Shown: piece by piece, positions 1 through 8,694 of the stretch
Numbering within the stretch: position 1 is the first letter of the stretch
Layout: each line of letters begins with the position of its first letter
Assembly (NCBI GenBank): GCA_963814645.1
Contig: CAWFDX010000004.1
Span: 434,001 to 498,000 of the forward strand
Reading direction: 5' to 3'
Source of the DNA: RYN-230 sp963814645
GTDB taxonomy: Bacteria; Actinomycetota; Actinomycetes; Streptosporangiales; Streptosporangiaceae
DNA: 64,000 bases
The notes under the pieces: generated by a model
The model's input: the letters and a program-made list of their open reading frames with translations, nothing else
What the model was told of the DNA's origin: nothing
The model's database searches: none
Position numbers and translations under genes: made by a program

Positions 1-539
1 AGCGGGCCAAGCGCCTGGTGGAGATGGGCCACGACGTGGTCGTGCTGCTGGACTCGATCACCCGGCTGGGCCGGGCCTACAACCTGGCCGCGCCGGCCAG
101 CGGCCGGATCATGTCCGGTGGTGTGGACTCCACCGCGCTGTACCCGCCGAAGCGGTTCTTCGGCGCGGCGCGGAACATCGAGCACGGCGGCTCGCTGACC
201 ATCCTGGCCACCGCGCTGATCGAGACCGGATCCCGCGCGGACGAGGTCATCTTCGAGGAGTTCAAGGGCACCGGCAACATGGAGCTGCGGCTGCGCCGCG
301 AGCTGGCCGACAAGCGGATCTTCCCCGCGATCGACGTGGATGCCTCCGGCACCCGCAAGGAGGAGATCCTGATGACGCCGGAGGAGCTGCGCATCGTCTG
401 GCAGCTGCGCCGGGTACTGCACGCGCTGGAGCCGCAGCAGGCCCTCGAGGTGCTCATGGAGCGGATGAAGGAGACCAAGAGCAACGCCGAGTTCCTGCTG
501 CACGTGCAGAAGACCACGGTCGGCCAGGACCGCAGCTAG
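1..539 (+). CDS. rho: Transcription termination factor Rho, C-terminal part (5' end outside window)
   Basis: RNA-dependent ATPase hexamer that ends transcription. Only the C-terminal 179 residues or so are present, reading in the frame that begins at base 3. Visible are the Walker B stretch VVVLLDSITRLGRAYN, the Q-loop region around LYPPKRFFGAARN, and the R-loop segment EFKGTGNMELRLRR, all typical of the Rho ATPase core. The usual C-terminus follows (helical, ending near TTVGQDRS). It is followed by rpmE, prfA and prmC, the conserved actinobacterial order. Nothing suggests damage; the missing 5' part simply lies before the window. Confidence 0.97.
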   Translation, partial: RAKRLVEMGHDVVVLLDSITRLGRAYNLAAPASGRIMSGGVDSTALYPPKRFFGAARNIEHGGSLTILATALIETGSRADEVIFEEFKGTGNMELRLRRELADKRIFPAIDVDASGTRKEEILMTPEELRIVWQLRRVLHALEPQQALEVLMERMKETKSNAEFLLHVQKTTVGQDRS

Positions 540-673
540 CCAGGGAATCTCCAGGCCCCGCAGCACGTTGCAGGGTCTGGCACACTGATAGCACCAATAG
601 CGCGGTACCGGTTCACGCCCGGCGGCAGTGCCCGCCCGGCGACCCGGCGACCGCCAGAGCTAGGAGTAGCAAA

Positions 674-895
674 GTGAAGCCAGGTATTCACCCTGACTAT
701 GTGGTGACCGAGGTGACCTGCACCTGCGGGAGCACGTTCACCACCCGGAGCACGGCCAAGAGCGGCGCGATCCACGCCGACATCTGCTCCAACTGCCACC
801 CGTTCTACACCGGCAAGCAGAAGATCCTCGACACCGGCGGCCGGGTGGCCCGGTTCGAGCGCCGGTTCGGCAAGAAGGCAGCGGGCTCCAAGTAG
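674..895 (+). CDS. rpmE: 50S ribosomal protein L31, zinc-binding (C+) type
   Basis: Small large-subunit ribosomal protein of 73 residues, the normal length. Four cysteines (C16, C18, C38, C41) form the zinc-binding C+ pattern, so this is the zinc-containing paralogue rather than the Zur-repressed C- form. GTG start with an AGGAG ribosome binding site at 662-666. It sits 134 bp after rho and 107 bp before prfA, as in Streptomyces. A promoter is likely in 540-673 (a TTGCAG hexamer lies at 568-573) but I cannot define a convincing -10. Confidence 0.96.
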   Translation: MKPGIHPDYVVTEVTCTCGSTFTTRSTAKSGAIHADICSNCHPFYTGKQKILDTGGRVARFERRFGKKAAGSK

Positions 896-1002
896 CTTCA
901 ACCCGGTCACCGTGCTGGGACGGCGTGGCACAGCCATGCGGTCGCGGCACGGTGATCGTCCGTTTAGGGCACGATCAGCGATCAATCTAGAGGAGGACGA
1001 CG

Positions 1003-2073
<1,071 letters not shown>

Positions 2074-2109
2074 GCTGGTCACGCCGCACCGGCTGGCACG
2101 GGGTGCCGG

Positions 2110-3000
2110 ATGAGCTTGCTTTTGAACGAAATTTCGGTCGCTTCGTCCAGGCTGGCTGAAGCCGGGGTGGATTCGCCGCGGTCAGACGCGGAGCAGATAG
2201 CGGCGCACGTGCACGGCGTGCCGCGGACCGAGCTGCACCGGGTCAAAGATGCCGAGTTCAACCCCCAGTTCTGGGATGAGATAGCCCGCCGCGAGGCGCG
2301 CGAGCCGTTGCAGCACATCACCGGGCACGCCTATTTCCGGTACCTGGACCTCGAGGTGGGGCCGGGCGTGTTCGTTCCCCGGCCGGAGACCGAGGTGATG
2401 ACCGGCTGGGTGATCGACCGGCTGCGCGAGATGGACGTGACCGAGCCGCTGGTCGCCGACCTGGGCACCGGGTCCGGCGCGATCGCGCTGGCCATCGCGC
2501 AGGAGGTGCCGCGGTCCCGGGTGCACGCGGTCGAGGTGGACCCGCTGGCCCGGAGCTGGGTGCAGCGCAACATCGAGCGGTCCGCGGACGCCGCGCCGCA
2601 CACCGCGGGCCGGGTAACGCTGCATGCCGAGGACTTCGGCAGCGCGCTGCGCGACCTGGACGGCACGGTGGATCTAGTGGTCAGCAACCCGCCATATATT
2701 CCGTGGGGAGCCGCGGTCCCGCCGGAGGTCGGCGAGTATGACCCGGCCACCGCGCTGTGGGGTGGTAGCGACGGCATGGACGCGGTCAAGGTCGTCGAGC
2801 AGGCCGCACAGCGGCTGCTGCGCGGCGGCGGCATCGTCGCGGTGGAACACGGCGCCCCGCAGGGCGCGGCGGTGTACTGGGTCTTCGCCGAGGAACGGGG
2901 CTGGCGGGACACCCGCAACCACCGCGACCTGGCCGGCCGGGACCGGTTCGTCACTGCGGTCTGGCCGGGCCCGCAGAGGTGGGAGGATGAACGCCCATGA
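2110..3000 (+). CDS. prmC: Release factor glutamine methyltransferase (HemK family)
   Basis: SAM-dependent methyltransferase that N5-methylates the Gln of the GGQ motif of RF1 and RF2. 296 residues, usual length. N-terminal helical release-factor-recognition domain, then a Rossmann fold with DLGTGSGAIALAIA (SAM motif I) and the catalytic N193-PPY motif in VVSNPPYIP, diagnostic for the family. It follows prfA by 36 bp and is probably co-transcribed. C-terminus is slightly shortened or diverged after AGRDRFVTAVWPG. ATG start assumed; a run of non-consensus codons just after the start (ATTTCG region) is not alarming. Confidence 0.96.
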   Translation: MSLLLNEISVASSRLAEAGVDSPRSDAEQIAAHVHGVPRTELHRVKDAEFNPQFWDEIARREAREPLQHITGHAYFRYLDLEVGPGVFVPRPETEVMTGWVIDRLREMDVTEPLVADLGTGSGAIALAIAQEVPRSRVHAVEVDPLARSWVQRNIERSADAAPHTAGRVTLHAEDFGSALRDLDGTVDLVVSNPPYIPWGAAVPPEVGEYDPATALWGGSDGMDAVKVVEQAAQRLLRGGGIVAVEHGAPQGAAVYWVFAEERGWRDTRNHRDLAGRDRFVTAVWPGPQRWEDERP

Positions 3001-3117
3001 GCGAGCTTGAGGGGCGCGGCGCCGACTGGACTGAGGAGCGAGGAAGCGAGGAACGAGCGACCGAGCGACGAGGGAAGGCGGCGCCTGGAAGCGCCCCGAG
3101 GCGAGCGGAGAATCAGG
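3001..3117. repeat. GAGCGA-rich intergenic element with GC-rich ends
   Basis: The gap between prmC and the next gene is filled with imperfect GAGCGA/GAGGAA units (about 3036-3075), flanked by GC-rich blocks GGGGCGCGGCGCC near 3011 and GGCGCC...GCGCCCC near 3081-3098. These blocks can pair with each other through an internal loop. The stretch is open in the reading frame of the downstream gene but codes for an Arg/Glu-rich extension unlike the family. It looks like a REP-type intergenic element rather than coding sequence. Whether it is dispersed in the genome cannot be seen from here. Confidence 0.45.
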
Positions 3118-4014
3118 ATGAGCCAACGGTTTGACTGCAGCGACCCGGCACAGCTGGCCGAGGGGCTGCAGGAGGCGCAAGCCGCGCTGCGCCGCGGCCA
3201 GCTTGTGGTCATGCCGACCGACACGCTGTACGGGATCGCGGCCGAGGCGTTCGACCCGGTCGCGGTGGACCGGCTGCTGGCCGCCAAGGGGCAGGGCCGG
3301 GACATGCCGCCCCCGGTCATGGTCGGCACCGTCCGCGCGGCCATCGCGCTGGTCCAGGAGCTCACCGAGATGGGCAAGGACCTGATCGACGAGTTCTGGC
3401 CCGGGCCGCTGACCCTGATCTTCAGGTCCAGCCCGACCCTGGTCTGGGACATCGGCGAGACCAAGGGCACCGTCGGGGTCCGGATGCCGCTGCACCACGT
3501 CGCGCTCGGCCTGCTCAAGAAGACCGGCCCGCTGGTCGTGACCAGCGCCCGGTATGCCGCCGCGGAGACCGCGCCGACCAGCGTCGAAGCGGCGCAGGAG
3601 CAACTCGGCGAGAGCGTGGCGGTCTACCTGGACGGCGGGCCCTGCACCGGCGATGTGCCGTCCACCATCGTGGACCTGACCGGCTCGGTGCCGAGGCTGC
3701 TCCGGCCCGGCGCCATCCCGCCGGACCGGCTCCGCGAGGTCGTCCCGCTGGTGGACGGCGACGCGTACGCCCCCGATCCCGGCGAGCGCCCAGATCCGGT
3801 CATTACCGACGAGCCGGGCACCCCGGACAGCGCCGCGGATGCTTCGGACAGCGCCGCGGATGCTTCGGACAGCGCCCGAGATTCTTCGGAGAGCGAAACG
3901 GGTAAGGTGGCAGACGTACCGGGCGAGGCGGACGAATCGGACGGCGTGACGGCCGGCGAGTTAACGGACGGCCAGAACGGCGCTGCTCCTGAACCCCCCG
4001 GGCAAGTGCTCTAG
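3118..4014 (+). CDS. Threonylcarbamoyl-AMP synthase (Sua5/YrdC/YwlC family)
   Basis: Makes threonylcarbamoyl-AMP from Thr, bicarbonate and ATP for the tRNA t6A37 modification. YrdC domain at residues 1-230 from this start: PTDTLYGIAAEAF near the N-terminus, K-x-x-R in AAKGQGRDMPPPV, FWPGPLT, and the C-terminal S-T-I-V-D-L core. I chose ATG 3118 (AGGATG context, begins MSQRFDCSD) over an in-frame ATG at 3007, because the extra residues are encoded by the intergenic GAGCGA repeat. The last 70 residues or so are a Ser/Asp/Glu-rich tail containing DASDSAA repeats (21-bp units near 3831-3880), which is not needed for catalysis. A second, more diverged YrdC protein is encoded at 21.7 kb. Confidence 0.93.
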   Translation: MSQRFDCSDPAQLAEGLQEAQAALRRGQLVVMPTDTLYGIAAEAFDPVAVDRLLAAKGQGRDMPPPVMVGTVRAAIALVQELTEMGKDLIDEFWPGPLTLIFRSSPTLVWDIGETKGTVGVRMPLHHVALGLLKKTGPLVVTSARYAAAETAPTSVEAAQEQLGESVAVYLDGGPCTGDVPSTIVDLTGSVPRLLRPGAIPPDRLREVVPLVDGDAYAPDPGERPDPVITDEPGTPDSAADASDSAADASDSARDSSESETGKVADVPGEADESDGVTAGELTDGQNGAAPEPPGQVL

Positions 4015-4061
4015 AGTTAATTTCTGATGGATAGCCAATCAGGCAAGCCAGGTGAGCCGGG

Positions 4062-6308
4062 ATGAAGGAGTACGGCCTCACGGTACTGGTCGCGGCGGCC
4101 GTGACCTACCTGCTCACCCCGCTGGTCCGTAAGTTCGCTATCTGGTTCGGGGCCTGGCACGAGCCCCGGGCGCGGGACGTGCACACCGAGCCCGTGCCGG
4201 AAATGGGCGGGCTGGCCATCTACTGCGGCGTCGCCGCCGCTCTGCTGGTCGCATCCCGGATGTTCCCGCTCAGCGGCGTGTTCGCCGGCACCCGGGTGGG
4301 CAGCGGGCTGCTGCTGGCCGGCGGCGTCGTGGTGCTGATGGGCGTGGTGGACGACCGCTGGGGGCTGGGTGCGCTGACCAAGCTGGTCGGCCAGATCGGG
4401 GCCGGCGCGATCCTGGTCTGGAGCGGCGCGGTGATTGGCTGGCTGCCGGAGCCCGGCGGCGGCACCCTGGCGCTGACCGCTGACCAGGAGACCGCGCTGA
4501 CCATTCTGCTCGTCGTGCTGACCATCAACGCGGTCAACTTCATCGACGGGCTGGACGGGCTGGCCACCGGGATCGTCGGAATCGGCGCGGCCGCTTTCTA
4601 CCTGTACTACTACACGCTGGCCAAGCGGCTGGGGCTGAGCGAGCAGACCGACCCGGCACTGGCCTCGGCCGTGCTGGCCGGGGTGTGCCTGGGCTTCCTG
4701 CCGCACAACTTCCACCCGGCCCGGATCTTCCTCGGCGACACCGGGGCCATGCTGCTCGGCCTGCTGCTGGCCTACGTGCCCATCTCCAGCCTGGCCTCGC
4801 TGGACCCGAACACGCTGACCACGCCGGCCGCGTACGCCGGCGGCACGGTCAACCGGTTCCCGGAGATCCTGCCGCTGCTGCTGCCCGCCACGATCCTGCT
4901 CATCCCGTACGTGGATCTGCTGCTGGCCGTGGTCCGGCGGACCCGGGCCGGGCAGTCGCCGTGGCAGGCGGATAAGAAGCACCTGCACCACCGGCTGCTG
5001 GACATCGGGCACTCGCACCGGGCCAGCGTGCTCATCATGTACCTGTGGGCGGCCCTGTTCGCCGGCACCGTCGTGCTGCTGTCGATCATCCGCACCAAGC
5101 TGCCGGTGCTCGGCGTGGTCACGCTGGCCGGGATTCTGGTCCTGCTCTGGCTGACCATGCCGCGCCTGCGGCCGTGGGGCCGCAGTCGCGCATCCCGGCC
5201 GGTGCCGGCCGTGGCCAGCCCGGTGCCCGGCGGCCGGCCGGCTGGCCCAGTGCCGGCCAACCCAGTGCCGGCCAACCCGGTGCCGGCCGAACCCAGTGCC
5301 GGCCAACCCAGTGCCGGCCGAACCCAGTGCCTGGCCAACCCAGTGCCGGCTAACCGCGGGCCGGCGGCTGGCCCAGTGCCAGCCAGCCCAGTGCCAGCCA
5401 GCCCAGTGCCAGCCAGCCCAGTGCCAGCCAACCCAGCGCTTGCCCACCCAGCAGCGGCCCGCCCCATGCAGACCAACCCGGTGCCGTCTAACCCGGTGCC
5501 GTCAAACTCCGCGCCGGCCAACCAGGCGCCCGCACGTCCAGGGTCTGGGCAGCCGGGGCCGGCCCGGCCGGCCACCGATGGTGCCCGCACCAGCCCGGCT
5601 GGTTATGACACCTCGGCTAGCTACGACACTCCGGCTAGCTACGACACTCCGGCTGGTTACGACACTCCGGCTGGTTACGACACTCCGGCTGGTTACGACA
5701 CTCCGGCTGGTTACGGCACTCCGGCTGGTTACGGCACTCCGGCTGGTTACGGCACTCCGGCTGGTTACGGCACTCCGGCTGGTTACGGCACTCCGGCTGG
5801 TTACGACACTCCGGCTGGTTACGACACTCCGGCTGGTTACGGCACCCCGGCTGGTTACGGCACCCCGGCTGGTTACGGCACCCCGGCTGGTTACGGCACC
5901 CCGGCTGGTTACGGCACCCCGGCTGGTAACGGCACCCCGGCTGGGTACGACAGCCCGGCTAGGTACCGGGCGCCCGATCCTTACCGCGCGCCGTCCCGGC
6001 ACGACTCATCCGCCCCCTACGCCACTCCTGACTCGCACACCGCGGCGGCCGCGGGGCTGGGCGGGCTGAGTGGGCGGGACCGGCGTTCAGGAGAAGCATT
6101 GTCTGGCCCGGCGCCCGTGCAGGCCGGTCACGGCGGGAACGGCGGGAACGGGGCAGCCAGCCCAGTCCGGCCACCCTGGGACGCGCCGCCGGCCGGGCCA
6201 GCGGAGCGGGAGGCGGGCCCGCAGCAGCAGCGTGAGGCCGGCCGTCCGGCCTGGCCAGGCGACTACCCCGAGGCGCAGGAACCCCTGCTGCCGTGGCGGT
6301 TCGGCTGA
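4062..6308 (+). CDS. WecA/TagO/MraY-family phosphoglycosyl transferase with long repeat-rich C-terminal tail
   Basis: Integral membrane enzyme that transfers a sugar-1-phosphate (family substrate UDP-GlcNAc) to undecaprenyl or decaprenyl phosphate, starting wall polymer or arabinogalactan-type synthesis. Residues 1 to about 365 form the polytopic domain: DDRWGLG (Mg-binding Asp pair), NAVNFIDGLDGLATG, FLGDTGAMLLG, and the HLHHRLLDIGHSH loop. This matches the Streptomyces homologue lying upstream of atp genes. The remaining 380 residues are unusual: Pro/Ala-rich PVPAN/PVPAS repeats (about residues 395-457), twenty GYxTPA hexapeptides (residues 514-633), then a Gly/Pro/Arg-rich end. The tail should be cytoplasmic or wall-facing and disordered. 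ATG start with GAGCCGGG upstream. Confidence 0.92.
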   Translation: MKEYGLTVLVAAAVTYLLTPLVRKFAIWFGAWHEPRARDVHTEPVPEMGGLAIYCGVAAALLVASRMFPLSGVFAGTRVGSGLLLAGGVVVLMGVVDDRWGLGALTKLVGQIGAGAILVWSGAVIGWLPEPGGGTLALTADQETALTILLVVLTINAVNFIDGLDGLATGIVGIGAAAFYLYYYTLAKRLGLSEQTDPALASAVLAGVCLGFLPHNFHPARIFLGDTGAMLLGLLLAYVPISSLASLDPNTLTTPAAYAGGTVNRFPEILPLLLPATILLIPYVDLLLAVVRRTRAGQSPWQADKKHLHHRLLDIGHSHRASVLIMYLWAALFAGTVVLLSIIRTKLPVLGVVTLAGILVLLWLTMPRLRPWGRSRASRPVPAVASPVPGGRPAGPVPANPVPANPVPAEPSAGQPSAGRTQCLANPVPANRGPAAGPVPASPVPASPVPASPVPANPALAHPAAARPMQTNPVPSNPVPSNSAPANQAPARPGSGQPGPARPATDGARTSPAGYDTSASYDTPASYDTPAGYDTPAGYDTPAGYDTPAGYGTPAGYGTPAGYGTPAGYGTPAGYGTPAGYDTPAGYDTPAGYGTPAGYGTPAGYGTPAGYGTPAGYGTPAGNGTPAGYDSPARYRAPDPYRAPSRHDSSAPYATPDSHTAAAAGLGGLSGRDRRSGEALSGPAPVQAGHGGNGGNGAASPVRPPWDAPPAGPAEREAGPQQQREAGRPAWPGDYPEAQEPLLPWRFG
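5246..5431 (+). repeat. 15-bp Pro/Ala-coding tandem repeats (CCAGTGCCGGCCAAC-type)
   Basis: Imperfect 15-bp units with core CCAGTGCC followed by GGCCAAC or AGCCAGC, coding PVPAN or PVPAS when in frame. In the middle the phase slips so that the same DNA reads AEPSAGQPSAG, showing that expansions of non-multiples of three occurred and were then compensated. A very similar 15-bp unit recurs outside any conserved gene at 24765-24870. Confidence 0.85.
5601..5960 (+). repeat. 20 x 18-bp tandem repeat coding GYDTPA/GYGTPA hexapeptides
   Basis: Twenty uninterrupted 18-bp units run from 5601 to 5960 without a phase change. The commonest unit is GGTTACGGCACTCCGGCT; variation is mainly GAC or GGC at codon 3 and ACT or ACC at codon 4, arranged in blocks as expected for recent unit duplication. 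Amino-acid units are GYDTSA, SYDTPA (2), then GYDTPA/GYGTPA blocks, GNGTPA and GYDSPA. There are no spacers, so this is a coding minisatellite and not a CRISPR. Confidence 0.95.
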
Positions 6309-6408
6309 CCGGCGGAGGAATGCCCGGTTCGGCCACGGATGCGCGGCAATGAGAAGTCACGTAACGTTCATCACAGGGGGGACCCTGGTAAAGCCCGGGC
6401 CAAGGAGC

Positions 6409-6426
6409 TTGTGATATCTTTCACGA
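6409..6426. promoter_or_regulatory. Rex-like operator upstream of the atp operon
   Basis: TTGTGATATCTTTCACGA matches the Rex redox-repressor operator pattern TTGTGA-N6-TCACAA with a single deviation in the right half. It lies 186 bp upstream of the atpI start in an otherwise gene-free stretch. Rex senses NADH/NAD+ and controls respiratory operons in Streptomyces. The position fits repression of the ATP synthase promoter. Assigned by pattern only; no rex gene is in this window. Confidence 0.6.
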
Positions 6427-6430
6427 GCAG

Positions 6431-6448
6431 TCACTCGAGGGTGAGTGA
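6431..6448. promoter_or_regulatory. Inverted repeat TCACTC-N6-GAGTGA in the atp leader
   Basis: Perfect 6-bp arms around a 6-bp spacer, centred 22 bp (two helical turns) downstream of the Rex-like site. It may be a second operator for another regulator or part of a composite element. Function unknown. Confidence 0.35.
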
Positions 6449-6453
6449 GGGGC

Positions 6454-6471
6454 CCGTGATAAGTTTCGCTA
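6454..6471. promoter_or_regulatory. Second, weaker Rex-like half-conserved site
   Basis: CCGTGATAAGTTTCGCTA shares GTGATA and TTTC with the first site in the same register and lies exactly 45 bp downstream of it. It would count as a degenerate copy; on its own it would not be called. Confidence 0.3.
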
Positions 6472-6594
6472 ACCCGGCGGGGCATTTGTTCCGCCGCGGC
6501 GGCAACATGGTCCCTGGCTGGTGCCGTGCAGGAGGCGGGCCAGCGGAACCCCGAGTCAAGAGTCCTCCTGTCGAGCCCTTCGGAGCCACCTAAG

Positions 6595-6999
6595 ATGCTG
6601 GCGAGCTACGGCCCGATCGCGCGGCGTTCTGCCGTGATCACGGCCGGGGCTGCGCTGATCATGGTAGTGCTCAGCACGATTCTCGGCGGGACCAAAGGCC
6701 TGACCGGCAGCCTACTCGGCGTCGCCCTGGTGACCGTGTTCTTCGCGATCAGCATCACCGCCGTGTGGCGGGCGGCCAAGATCAGTCCGCAGGCCATGAT
6801 GATCGCGGCGCTCACCAGCTTCACGGTCAAGATCCTGGTGCTCATCTTCCTCTCGGCCAAGTTCAGCAGCACGACCGCGTTCAACGGGAAGCTGTTCGGC
6901 CTGACCGCCATCGTGTGCGTGCTGGTCTGGACCTTCGCCCAGGTGATCGTGTCGATGAAGCTCAAAGTGCTGTACGTGGAACCGGACGGGGAACGGTGA
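6595..6999 (+). CDS. atpI: ATP synthase protein I-like membrane protein
   Basis: First gene of the ATP synthase operon, 134 residues from ATG 6595 (GGAG at 6583-6586). Four hydrophobic segments (around residues 10-30, 35-55, 66-85 and 98-120) and the C-terminal LKVLYVEPDGE, which matches the Streptomyces AtpI ending. AtpI helps assemble the c-ring and may conduct divalent cations. An in-frame GTG at 6526 gives a longer form but adds a hydrophilic stretch not seen in homologues. Confidence 0.8.
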   Translation: MLASYGPIARRSAVITAGAALIMVVLSTILGGTKGLTGSLLGVALVTVFFAISITAVWRAAKISPQAMMIAALTSFTVKILVLIFLSAKFSSTTAFNGKLFGLTAIVCVLVWTFAQVIVSMKLKVLYVEPDGER

Positions 7000-7072
7000 C
7001 GCGTGGCGCACATCTCGCTCCCGGACGGCGGATCGCGGCCCGTAGCTCAGGCCACCCTCCGCAGCCGCCGCG

Positions 7073-7291
7073 ATGAAGTGGGGCAACCGGGCCGCGCGCC
7101 CGGCCGGGCCGCCGCCGGACAACGCCGGCTGGACCATTTTCAGCTACCTCATCTCCGGGATGCTGGCGTACGGGCTGCTCGGCTGGCTGCTGGCCACGCT
7201 GACGCACATCAGCCTGCTCATCCCGCTGGGCGCCCTGGCCGGGCTACTGGTGGCCATCGGGGGCATCGTGTACAAGTACGGGAGATCCTGA
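7073..7291 (+). CDS. Small two-helix membrane protein of the atp operon (AtpZ/AtpI-type)
   Basis: 72 residues: a short Pro-rich hydrophilic N-terminus, then two membrane helices (about residues 20-43 and 48-68) ending in YKYGRS. Streptomyces carries a similar small protein at this point. AtpZ-type proteins pair with AtpI in c-ring assembly or ion supply; that role here is inferred from location and topology. Confidence 0.72.
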   Translation: MKWGNRAARPAGPPPDNAGWTIFSYLISGMLAYGLLGWLLATLTHISLLIPLGALAGLLVAIGGIVYKYGRS

Positions 7292-7435
7292 GCGGCACCC
7301 CGCGGGCCGGCCGGTATGGCACGGCCGGCTGCGGCGACGTTTCGGTGGCCGCCGCCAGGTCAGAAGCGAGGAACACATACATGCACGTCGCGCTAGCGGG
7401 CGCTGGGCACGGGCCGGAAGCTGAAGGAGGCCAGC

Positions 7436-8275
7436 GTGGCTGGTGACATCGTGGCCAGCGCCGTGGTCAAGTGCACGGAGATCAACAGCCACGTTTTCTC
7501 CGCAACGCACTGCGGGTACCCGGCGCCTGGCTATGGGCAGGGCAGCAACACCTACGAGTTCATCCCGTTCTTCCGGATCGGCGGCTTCGCGTTCACCAAG
7601 CCGATGCTGCTGACCCTCGTCGCCATGGTGCTCGTGGTGTGGTTCTTCTGGGCCGCGTTCGCCAAGCCCAAGCTGGTGCCGCGCGGCGTGCAGAACATCG
7701 GCGAGCTGGGCATCACGTTCGTCCGGGACCAGATCCTGCGCCCGATGATGGGCAAGCGCGGCGACGGGTACCTGCCGTTCCTGGTAGCGCTGTTCTTCTT
7801 CATCTGGGCGATGAACCTGATGGAGGTCATCCCCGTCGCGCAGTACCCGCCGATGTCGCAGATCGCGTTCCCGGCCGCGCTGATGCTGATGGTCTACGGC
7901 ACCTACACCTACCTCGGCATCAAGCACCAGGGCCTGGGTGGCTACTTCCGGAACATGATCCCGCGGGACGTTCCGCCGGGCATCCTGGTCATTCTGGCGC
8001 CGGTGGAGATCCTGCAGTACGTCCTGGTCCGGCCATTTACGCTGGCCGTCCGGCTGTTCGCGAACATGTTCGCCGGGCACCTGCTGCTGCTCATCTTCAC
8101 CCTGGCCACCTGGTACCTGCTCAGCCTGAGCATCGGCCTGCTGTTCAGCGTGACCTCGTTCGTGCTCACGATCGTGATCACCGCGTTCGAGCTGCTGATC
8201 CAGGCGCTGCAGGCCTTCATCTTCACCATCCTGACCGCCCAGTACATCGGCGGTTCGCTGGAAGCGGGGCACTGA
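7436..8275 (+). CDS. atpB: F-type ATP synthase subunit a
   Basis: Fo proton half-channel subunit in the membrane. 279 residues, GTG start with GGAGG at about 7427-7431. The essential stator arginine lies in RPFTLAVRLFANMFAGHLLL; the last helix contains the ELLIQALQAFIFTILTAQYI segment with conserved Glu and Gln. Polytopic, with the N-terminal loop exposed. Part of a nine-gene operon in canonical order. Confidence 0.98.
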   Translation: MAGDIVASAVVKCTEINSHVFSATHCGYPAPGYGQGSNTYEFIPFFRIGGFAFTKPMLLTLVAMVLVVWFFWAAFAKPKLVPRGVQNIGELGITFVRDQILRPMMGKRGDGYLPFLVALFFFIWAMNLMEVIPVAQYPPMSQIAFPAALMLMVYGTYTYLGIKHQGLGGYFRNMIPRDVPPGILVILAPVEILQYVLVRPFTLAVRLFANMFAGHLLLLIFTLATWYLLSLSIGLLFSVTSFVLTIVITAFELLIQALQAFIFTILTAQYIGGSLEAGH

Positions 8276-8382
8276 GATGGCCCACTCCGGCGCAGGACGG
8301 CGGCGCGCGCCACGGGGCGCGCGCCCCACGAGCCCACAACCGCCGGCTGAGACGGCCGGCCTGATGGAAAAGGAATGCGTAC

Positions 8383-8649
8383 ATGCTTGACGTCGCACAT
8401 CACGTGCTGGCCGCCTCGAGCAGCCCTCAGCAATTCATCATCAACTTCGGCGCGGTGGCCTACGGCCTCGCCGCTATCGGCCCCGGCATCGGCATCGGCC
8501 TGATCTTCGGCCACGGTGTCGAGGCGATGGCCCGGCAGCCCGAGGCGCGCGGCCTGATCCAGTCCAACATGTACATCGGCTTCGCGCTGACCGAAGCGCT
8601 CGCGCTGATCGGCATCGTGGTGCCGTTCATCTTCCATGCCGCAGGCTGA
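8383..8649 (+). CDS. atpE: F-type ATP synthase subunit c
   Basis: Rotor ring proteolipid, 88 residues with two membrane helices. GAVAYGLAAIGPGIGIG gives the glycine-packed first helix; the polar loop is ARQPE; the proton-binding carboxylate is the Glu in GFALTEALALIG. GGAATG precedes the ATG start. The 107-bp gap after atpB is GC-rich and may hold RNA structure that sets c-ring stoichiometry, but no clear element is seen. Confidence 0.98.
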   Translation: MLDVAHHVLAASSSPQQFIINFGAVAYGLAAIGPGIGIGLIFGHGVEAMARQPEARGLIQSNMYIGFALTEALALIGIVVPFIFHAAG

Positions 8650-8694
8650 CCCGCGGCGTGACCAGGTGATGTCGTCCAGACAGGAGGCCGGGCA

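Noticed and set aside
3007..3117. N-terminal extension of the Sua5 protein
   Set aside because: Encoded by the GAGCGA repeat, not conserved, and ATG 3118 gives the normal family start.
4017..5447. Long open reading frame antisense to the WecA-like gene
   Set aside because: It is a shadow frame of high GC; its product is Gln/His/Gly low-complexity without any domain.
5601..5960. Repeat array that might be mistaken for a CRISPR
   Set aside because: Units are contiguous with no spacers and code in phase within a membrane enzyme gene.
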